From NCBI GenBank assembly GCA_021801945.1, contig JAKABE010000229.1:1-5854 (forward strand): a DNA stretch of 5,854 nucleotides, written 5' to 3'. Origin of the DNA: Acidobacteriota bacterium. GTDB lineage: Bacteria > Acidobacteriota > Terriglobia > Terriglobales > Acidobacteriaceae. A model generated the notes under the pieces. It was not told the DNA's origin, did no database searches, and was given only the letters and a program-made list of their open reading frames with translations. Position numbers and translations under genes: made by a program. Shown piece by piece: positions 1 to 4,928 of this stretch (its first letter is position 1; each line of letters opens with the position of its first letter).

Positions 1-2109
1 CAGTTTGGGCGTGACTCGATAGGCGTCGTCGAAATAGGCAGCTTCCACATTGCGCACGTAATTGGCCTGGGCGATTGACACCGCATAGGTGGTCTCGTAA
101 AGGTCGCCGAGCAGGAAATCCGCAAAGCCGTCGCCGGTGTTCGGAACCAGCTTGCCGGGAGAACTTACCTCGGCGGTTGCGTTGGGCTGGAAGTTGAAGA
201 CGCCGCGAGAGAACTGGTTGCCCAGCTCGTTGAAGATCTGCCGGTCATATTGGAATCCGAGGTCGATGGAATGCTTGCCTCTGACCCAGTTGATGTTGTC
301 ATTGATGGACGTATCAGGATCGTTGGTCACAAACGGACCGTCGTTGGTGTCGCCGATGCCGGTGTAGTTATCGTCAAAGGACCATTCGGGGATGCCCCAA
401 TTGGTTTGCGGTCCTGGCACAAGGCCCTTGATGTTGACCGCCGCCACCGGGTCTACGCCTTTGGCTGCCGAGTAAGTTTCCAGAGCATTGTAGAAGCTGG
501 TGTAACCGAAGGTGGCCACGTTGACCACCGTGGGCGAGATGGTCCAGGTGTTCGAGGCCATGTACTGGTTAAAGTTGGTAACGATGCTGTTGCCGACAGT
601 TGCAGCTTTCGCCGGGAAGCCCACACTATTGTTGAGGTCATCGCCATTGCTGAAGCGAAAGGCCCACTGCGACTTCGACGATTGGTAGTAATCGATACGC
701 AAGTTGAAGCCGTTGTGAGTTTCCGTGGAGTTGTTGCTGTAAGTGTAGTTATCCAGAAGCGAGGACAACTGAGCCGGATGATAGAACAAATTGAGGGCTT
801 CGGCTGAGACGGGATCGATCCGCTGCGGGCAGATCTCGTTGAGCACGCCATTACACTCAAACTGCTTCCTACCGGTGCCGTCGGGATTTCCAGTTGCGGG
901 ATCGTAGATAGGGATAACGGAGCCACCTTGCTTCAAGGTGTACTGACTGAAGTTGCCGCCCATCACCTGCTGCGTGGGCAAGGTCGCGACGCCCTGACCA
1001 ACCGAAATGGACGAGTACCATTCGTCGTTGGCCATGAAGAAGAAGCGGTTCTTGCCATTGATGAGCTTGGGAATGGAGATCGGCCCGTCGACCACAAACC
1101 CCCAATCGTTATATTTGAACGGAAGAACGGGAGGAAGAGGCGTGGGATATGCGTAATCGTAGCCCAAGCCATCAGCGTAGTTATTGCGGATAAACTCGAA
1201 CCCCGTGCCGTGATAGTGGTTGGTGCCGCTCTTGGTGACCACGTTGATCTGGGTTGCGTTGTATCCAAATTCAGCCGGATAGACGCCGGTTTGGACCTTC
1301 ATCTGGGCAATGGCATCGACGGTGGGCTGCACGACAAAGGTATTGAAGTCCACGTCTGTATTGTTGATGCCATCCAGCGTGTATTGGTCAAACATGATGC
1401 GCTGGCCGCCTACAGAAATGGACTCGTTGGAGCGCGAGCCACCCAACCGCGAGCCCGCCTGACCTTCTGTCGGAGAGAGAGTGTTTGTGTTCGCCGCCAG
1501 TTCGACCAGGCTTAGGTAGTTTCTGCCGTTCAGCGGCAATTGGGTGAGGGCCTGGTTATGAACAACGGTGCCAAGAGTAACGTTACCGACGTTCAGCAGG
1601 TCGTTGGTGGCGGCCACGGTGACGGTTTGCGCCACCGCGCCGACATGGAGCGTGAAATTGAGCACCAGCGATTGCTGCACAGCCACGCGCACGTTCGGAG
1701 TTGTGGTGGTCTGGAAGCCCGAGTGCGAGACGGAAACGTTGTAGGCACCCGGCGGAACGGCAAAAAAGTGATAGTCGCCTGCGCTGGTGGTGACCGTCGT
1801 GCGGACCGTGTCGGTGGCCACGTTGGTGAGCGTGACAGTGGCACCCGGAATCACGGCGCCGGTGGGATCGGCGACGTGGCCCGAGATCGAGCCGGCGGTC
1901 TGAGCCGAAAGGCTCGCTGCGGAGAGCATCCCCAGCAGGAAGACAAAGATGCAGCAAGCTATGGACATGCTGCACCGCGAAAGGAGCTTGGTGATCGCGG
2001 AAGCCCTGTGCGCAGGGCTAGAAGATTCTTTTCGAATCCGCAGATCAGAAGTTGAGGATGGAACCATGCGTACATTTTCAGATGCACCACTGACAAAAGT
2101 TTCAAACAT
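1..2109 (-). CDS. Oar-like TonB-dependent outer-membrane receptor with N-terminal carboxypeptidase-regulatory-like domain (3' partial)
   Basis: The minus-strand frame is open from an in-frame TGA (2158-2160) to the left edge, giving 703 codons from ATG 2109. The family is usually about 1,000-1,200 residues, so a C-terminal part of the barrel lies outside. Visible parts: hydrophobic signal segment at residues 48-69 (MSIACCIFVFLLG...), likely cleaved after SLSA before QTAG; a CarboxypepD_reg-like beta-sandwich at about 73-165 (GSISGHVADPTGAVIPGATV, later PPGAYNVSV); a plug region with LPLNGRN at 191-197 and LDGINN from 245; then barrel-type sequence including PFKYNDWG (330-337) and GKNRFFF, both typical of acidobacterial Oar-like proteins. 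Members sit in the outer membrane and import or bind large substrates with TonB energy; the substrate here is unknown. Start: ATG 2109 has GGAGG at 2122-2126, with a longish 12-nt spacer. ATG 2067 and ATG 1968 are in-frame alternatives without a Shine-Dalgarno. No frameshift was seen. Family assignment is firm; the exact start is uncertain. Confidence 0.92.
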   Translation of the reverse strand, partial: MFETFVSGASENVRMVPSSTSDLRIRKESSSPAHRASAITKLLSRCSMSIACCIFVFLLGMLSAASLSAQTAGSISGHVADPTGAVIPGATVTLTNVATDTVRTTVTTSAGDYHFFAVPPGAYNVSVSHSGFQTTTTPNVRVAVQQSLVLNFTLHVGAVAQTVTVAATNDLLNVGNVTLGTVVHNQALTQLPLNGRNYLSLVELAANTNTLSPTEGQAGSRLGGSRSNESISVGGQRIMFDQYTLDGINNTDVDFNTFVVQPTVDAIAQMKVQTGVYPAEFGYNATQINVVTKSGTNHYHGTGFEFIRNNYADGLGYDYAYPTPLPPVLPFKYNDWGFVVDGPISIPKLINGKNRFFFMANDEWYSSISVGQGVATLPTQQVMGGNFSQYTLKQGGSVIPIYDPATGNPDGTGRKQFECNGVLNEICPQRIDPVSAEALNLFYHPAQLSSLLDNYTYSNNSTETHNGFNLRIDYYQSSKSQWAFRFSNGDDLNNSVGFPAKAATVGNSIVTNFNQYMASNTWTISPTVVNVATFGYTSFYNALETYSAAKGVDPVAAVNIKGLVPGPQTNWGIPEWSFDDNYTGIGDTNDGPFVTNDPDTSINDNINWVRGKHSIDLGFQYDRQIFNELGNQFSRGVFNFQPNATAEVSSPGKLVPNTGDGFADFLLGDLYETTYAVSIAQANYVRNVEAAYFDDAYRVTPKL

Positions 2110-2121
2110 TGTCGCCTTATG

Positions 2122-2141
2122 CCTCCGCTGCCAAAAGCAGC
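2122..2141 (-). promoter_or_regulatory. Shine-Dalgarno GGAGG abutted by a small hairpin, upstream of the receptor gene
   Basis: On the minus strand GGAGG (2126-2122) lies 12 nt before ATG 2109. Directly 5' of it is a 5-bp stem GCTGC/GCAGC (2141-2137 with 2131-2127) with loop TTTTG. The site supports ATG 2109 as the start over ATG 2067, which has no SD. Spacing is longer than ideal, so the assignment is tentative. Whether the adjacent hairpin affects ribosome access is inference only. Confidence 0.4.
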
Positions 2142-2239
2142 CTGTTACTAAGTAAGATCAAACGACCAGCGCACCCGTGCCGTAGACACACAGGCACGTG
2201 GCCCTCTGTCGCTTTTGTTTCGTGTAACTGCCTTTTATT

Positions 2240-2274
2240 TGACTTGCATTCGTTAATGACTTGCATTCGTTAAT
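2240..2274. repeat. Perfect 17-bp tandem duplication (two copies)
   Basis: The unit TGACTTGCATTCGTTAA occurs at 2240-2256 and again at 2257-2273, with the identity running one base further to 2274. The copies are directly adjacent, 131-165 bp upstream of the receptor ATG at 2109, and are flanked by AT-rich sequence. Such head-to-tail copies can be paired operator half-sites for a regulator binding in tandem, or simply a replication-slippage duplication. The sequence does not decide between these. Confidence 0.75.
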
Positions 2275-2315
2275 CTGGATGAGAGTGTTCAAATTAGATT
2301 CGCAACCGGGCTGCA

Positions 2316-2376
2316 CCGGGAGCTGGATAGCTGCCGCCATTGCGGGATGCAATGGCACAGGCTATCCTGCCGCCGG
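2316..2376. repeat. 61-bp imperfect palindrome / long stem-loop
   Basis: The two arms are symmetric about position 2346. Pairing blocks are CCGG (2316-2319 with 2373-2376), GC (2322-2323 with 2369-2370), GGATAGC/GCTATCC (2325-2331 with 2361-2367) and GCCATTGC/GCAATGGC (2336-2343 with 2349-2356), with a GGGAT loop. This gives 21 of 28 possible pairs, and all internal loops are symmetric. No T-tract follows on either strand, so it is not a standard intrinsic terminator. It could be a REP-like palindromic repeat, a structured RNA hairpin or a protein-binding site. Confidence 0.65.
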
Positions 2377-2557
2377 AAAAGCAAGACCTTTCAGCCTCTT
2401 CCTCTTGAAAAAGTGCCCGAACTTCGAGGAATCTCCATTTACGGGCTACCCAGCCAAGATGGGTGGGCGGCCGCATGCGCTTCCTCTGCTCGCTACAAAT
2501 CCAGTACCAACCTATAAATCAAAAGATGATCAAGAAATCGATGATTTATCAGAAGCG

Positions 2558-2622
2558 AATCCAATGGACAGCGAGTTTAAGCAAGCAATTTGCGCTTGTC
2601 AATAGCGTCCAATGGATTTTTT
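2558..2622 (+). terminator. Possible intrinsic terminator-like hairpin with T-tract (plus strand)
   Basis: The left arm 2558-2569 (AATCCAATGGAC) pairs with the right arm 2607-2618 (GTCCAATGGATT) at 11 of 12 positions, with a single A-A mismatch. An inner stem CAAGC/GCTTG (2582-2586, 2594-2598) lies inside the 37-nt loop. Six Ts (2617-2622) overlap and follow the right arm on the plus strand. The long loop and modest GC content make it weaker than a typical terminator. No plus-strand gene precedes it; if real it would end a non-coding plus-strand transcript. Confidence 0.3.
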
Positions 2623-3167
2623 GGGCACGAGCAGCCAGACGCCTCGCAAACTCCTGTCAACTTATTTAGTTTTAATTGGTTACCTAGAACACAGAAGCTC
2701 AAATGCCTGAAGTCTTTCGCAGCATTTGCCCTGATTTTCAACAGCTTTCGCCTTTACAGCGATCCTTCACCACGCGGGAAGTGAACCTCTGCGCTCTACA
2801 ACAATAGAGAGAGGCGTTGGCCAGACCACTCGCTGGCGTTCAAGGCCGCTACGTGCATCGAGCCACAAAAAGCCTAGCGAAAGATCGTGGAATGCGGGGC
2901 CGGGCAAGATCCGGAGTTCTGGCGCACAGCCCGATGCATACTCCGCACAGAAGCATCTTCAGTTCGTCGAGGGCAGGCTGCCGGGTAAGGGACCGGTGCG
3001 CTACGTTGTCTACGGCCTGGTCAGGAAACAAATTGTCGATTGCGCTGGGGCTGACGAAAGCCGTGACTCGCGCCCGACCGGAGGTTCGACAACAATACGC
3101 GCCAATATCGCCCTCCTTTGTCTCCAACAAGAACGCTCCGGAGCACCCTGAGCAAACAGTATTGGGG

Positions 3168-4622
3168 TTAGGTCTGCGAGGGTGGGCTCAGCCAGCGCAT
3201 GAGGCGTTGGGGCTGGAGGTCGGGATTGAGGAAGGGGCGCGGGCGGCCGATGGCGGCCGAGAGCGCTTGGGCGGCGAGATGGCCTGAGCGGGCCGCGCTC
3301 TCCATGGTAGAGGGCCAGCCGGTGGCGGTCCAGTCGCCGGCCAGGAAGCAGTGGGGCCAGGGCGAGACGGCGGAGGGGCGGGCTGCGTCAATGCCGGGAG
3401 GAACGCCGAAGGTGGCGCGCACCTCCTTGACCAGCGCGGCCTTGACCAGCTTGGCCGAGGCGACTGAGGGAAAGAACTCGGCGAGTTCACGCAGAGTGAG
3501 CGCGATGGCATCGTTGCGCTCGCGGGCGGCGAAGACGGGCGAGGCGCTGACCTCGACCTCGATGTAGCTGCCGTTGGTTTTGCGCCAAGGCTGGAGCTTG
3601 CCGCGGTTGAAGAGCCAGTGGACTTCGCGGTCGAGCATTACTGCGTGATCCAGGTCCGTGATCTCGCGGTCGAACCAAAGATGGGCACTGCAAATGGGCC
3701 AGTGCCCGTGGCGCTCGATTTGGCGGGCGAGGGCAGCGGCGCCGGGGACGAGCGGCATGAGCGGGAGCAACTTTCCCATGGCCTCGAAGGGCAACGCGAG
3801 CACGATGAAGTCTGCGAGCAGAGAGCCTGTGCGCGTGGCGATGGTCCACTGGGAGGATTGCTGGTTCCAGTCGAGGCGCTCCACGTTGCTGCTGAGATGA
3901 AGCGAGGAGCCGTTGTTGCGCAGCAGGCCTTCTACTCCGGAATAGAGTTCGCTGAGCGGAACCGTGTTCAGGCCCATGCGGCCGGCCTCGGCGGAGTTCA
4001 TGAACAGCTCGCGAATGACCTTGGCCGCGTAGGGGACGGCGATGGACTCGATCTCAGCATTCAGGGCGCTGGCGATGACCAGCTTCCAGAAGCGCTCGAC
4101 TGCGCCGCGTGATTGCCGATGGCGCTGGAGCCACTCGGCCAGCGTCTCCTTGGAATCGGGCGGGATGGGTTGGAGCATGGCGCGGAATGCGCGCGCCAGG
4201 GAGAGCTTGTCGCGGAGCGAAAATGCGCCGGCCGTGAGCAGACGCGGCAGACCATGCAACGGAGCGGGCAGCAGCGGCGTGGCGCCCAGCGTGGAGCGCC
4301 GGCCGCCGGGCTCGATCATGGTCATGTCGGTGGTCCAGTAGATTTTGTCGAGCGCGTCGATGCGGCGGTAGAAGCCGATGAGGTTGGTGCAGCAACCGAA
4401 GAGGACGTGCTGGCAGTTGTCGATGATCTCACCCACGCCGGGATGCAGATAGCTGCTGGCACGGCCGCCCAGGTAGCCGCGGCGTTCGATGAGTTGCACG
4501 CGGAGGCCAGCTTCAGCGAGGGCGCAGGCGGCGCTCATGCCGGCTACGCCGCCGCCGACGACGGCGACGGTTGGCGCAGAGGATTGTTGTGAGGCGGGCG
4601 GCATCGGTTCTGAAAACGGCAT
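3168..4622 (-). CDS. hpnE: Hydroxysqualene dehydroxylase HpnE (FAD-dependent)
   Basis: This FAD-dependent amine-oxidase-fold enzyme makes squalene from hydroxysqualene, the last of the HpnD-HpnC-HpnE steps from farnesyl diphosphate toward hopanoids. The frame gives 484 residues from ATG 4622. Visible motifs: N-terminal dinucleotide-binding GGGVAG (23-28) ending at acidic E46, then GGRASS (52-57); the HpnE-like stretch NCQHVLFGCCTNL; and the C-terminal FAD-contacting GDWTATGWPSTMESAARSG (429-447). There is no membrane segment or signal peptide. The same frame stays open upstream to an ATG at 4862, but those 80 extra codons translate the GC-rich repeat module and give Arg/Pro-rich sequence unlike the family, so I reject them. 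ATG 4622 or ATG 4604 (MPPASQ) are the realistic starts; neither has a Shine-Dalgarno. The gene follows hpnD on the same strand after 305 bp. Confidence in the family is high, in the exact start moderate. Confidence 0.93.
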   Translation of the reverse strand: MPFSEPMPPASQQSSAPTVAVVGGGVAGMSAACALAEAGLRVQLIERRGYLGGRASSYLHPGVGEIIDNCQHVLFGCCTNLIGFYRRIDALDKIYWTTDMTMIEPGGRRSTLGATPLLPAPLHGLPRLLTAGAFSLRDKLSLARAFRAMLQPIPPDSKETLAEWLQRHRQSRGAVERFWKLVIASALNAEIESIAVPYAAKVIRELFMNSAEAGRMGLNTVPLSELYSGVEGLLRNNGSSLHLSSNVERLDWNQQSSQWTIATRTGSLLADFIVLALPFEAMGKLLPLMPLVPGAAALARQIERHGHWPICSAHLWFDREITDLDHAVMLDREVHWLFNRGKLQPWRKTNGSYIEVEVSASPVFAARERNDAIALTLRELAEFFPSVASAKLVKAALVKEVRATFGVPPGIDAARPSAVSPWPHCFLAGDWTATGWPSTMESAARSGHLAAQALSAAIGRPRPFLNPDLQPQRLMRWLSPPSQT

Positions 4623-4625
4623 TCT

Positions 4626-4655
4626 ACTGTACTGCGTCAGAAAAATCGTTGTGAA
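4626..4655 (-). promoter_or_regulatory. Candidate sigma-70 promoter directly before hpnE
   Basis: On the minus strand TTCACA (4655-4650, 5 of 6 match to TTGACA) is separated by 18 nt from TACAGT (4631-4626, 4 of 6 match to TATAAT). The segment is clearly more AT-rich than the surrounding DNA. The -10 box ends 3 nt before ATG 4622, so transcription would begin at or just inside that codon. That would fit a leaderless mRNA, or a short leader to ATG 4604, and would agree with the missing Shine-Dalgarno. The match is by eye and such matches arise by chance. Confidence 0.3.
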
Positions 4656-4691
4656 TTCATTGTCATTGGTGTGTTTCGAGTGCGTTCTTAC

Positions 4692-4777
4692 GCCCCCCCT
4701 GCGGGGGCTGGCTTCTGGATTTCGCCTCCTTCCCAGGCTTGCGCCTGGGGCTACCATCTCTCGCCCGCTTCGCGGGC
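4692..4777. repeat. Cluster of three short GC-rich perfect stem-loops
   Basis: Three perfect inverted repeats lie within 86 bp: GCCCCC/GGGGGC (4692-4697 with 4703-4708, 5-nt loop), CCCAGGC/GCCTGGG (4732-4738 with 4743-4749, loop TTGC) and GCCCGC/GCGGGC (4763-4768 with 4772-4777, loop TTC). They sit between hpnD and hpnE. None has a T-tract in the minus direction, which is the direction of the flanking genes; the third is followed by only TTT on the plus strand. They could dampen read-through, stabilise mRNA ends or be a dispersed genomic repeat. The inverted repeats are plain; the function is unknown. Confidence 0.7.
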
Positions 4778-4890
4778 TTTCAAGAGCGGGCGGTCTTTCG
4801 CCGGCTTCGCGGACTTTTGGGAGCGGATTATGAAGTTTCAAGGCCATGTTGCGGGCTTTCAAGAAGCGGACTGGGGGCTTTCAAGGCTGG
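4774..4890. repeat. Degenerate repeat built on GGGCTTTCAAG
   Basis: GGGCTTTCAAG occurs exactly at 4774-4784, 4853-4863 and 4875-4885, with weaker versions at 4811-4821 (GGACTTTTGGG) and 4832-4842 (GAAGTTTCAAG). Most copies are followed by a GCGGA/GCGGG-like tail, so the unit is roughly GGGCTTTCAAGAAGCGGA. Spacing is irregular (about 20-40 bp). The first copy overlaps the right arm of the GCCCGC/GCGGGC stem-loop, which suggests that the stem-loops and this repeat form one module. Function unknown. Confidence 0.6.
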
Positions 4891-4902
4891 ATTGTGCCTT
4901 TC

Positions 4903-4928
4903 ACAGCCAGGCATTTGTCACTGGCTGT
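4903..4928 (-). terminator. Stem-loop at the hpnD stop codon, no T-tract
   Basis: ACAGCCAG (4903-4910) pairs perfectly with CTGGCTGT (4921-4928) across a 10-nt loop. The stem begins with the last base of the hpnD TAA codon. Its position suggests an mRNA 3'-end or attenuating structure, but no U-tract follows in the minus direction, so intrinsic termination is unlikely to be efficient. Confidence 0.3.

Larger units (their letters stand above)
2110..3167. other. 1.06-kb intergenic region without a convincing gene
   Basis: This region lies between the receptor start and the hpnE stop; both neighbours read on the minus strand. It is more AT-rich than the genes in several stretches, notably about 2220-2300 and 2500-2780. 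No tRNA, rRNA or known riboswitch consensus was recognised. Structured items present: stem CGTGCC/GGCACG (2176-2181, 2193-2198) with an 11-nt loop in the receptor leader; a 17-bp tandem duplication (2240-2274); a long imperfect palindrome (2316-2376); stem ATAAATCA/TGATTTAT (2514-2521, 2542-2549); a hairpin plus T-tract (2558-2622); and a bulged hairpin CCTCT-gcg-CTCTA / TAGAG-AGAGG (2786-2814). The GC-rich part 2817-3167 is open on both strands (plus 2817-3287; minus 2849-3130 from a TTG), but neither translation resembles a family I know. Confidence 0.6.

Noticed and set aside
1583..1975. Minus-strand frames within the receptor N-terminus
   Set aside because: They are out-of-phase readings of the same strand giving Arg/His/Pro-rich sequence; the receptor frame explains the DNA.
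250..2055. Long plus-strand frames at 250-807, 928-1515 and 1540-2055 opposite the receptor gene
   Set aside because: They are codon-for-codon complements of the receptor frame. They stay open because the receptor rarely uses TTA, CTA and TCA codons. The receptor frame gives clear family motifs and the plus products do not.
2240..2274. Tandem repeat as a CRISPR remnant
   Set aside because: The two units are directly adjacent with no spacer, the unit is too short, and no cas gene is nearby.
2316..2400. Known riboswitch (for example cyclic-di-GMP, cobalamin or TPP) around the palindrome
   Set aside because: None of the conserved core sequences of these classes that I know are present, and no plus-strand gene follows closely.
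3135..3144. Perfect 10-bp palindrome GCTCCGGAGC just downstream of hpnE as a terminator
   Set aside because: It has no loop to form a usable hairpin and no T-tract in the minus direction.
2817..3287. Plus-strand 156-residue frame
   Set aside because: It has no recognisable domain or convincing ribosome site and runs into the 3' end of hpnE on the opposite strand.
3187..4592. Plus-strand and alternate minus-strand frames inside hpnE, including 4113-4592 plus
   Set aside because: They overlap a confidently recognised FAD enzyme and have composition typical of shadow frames in GC-rich DNA.
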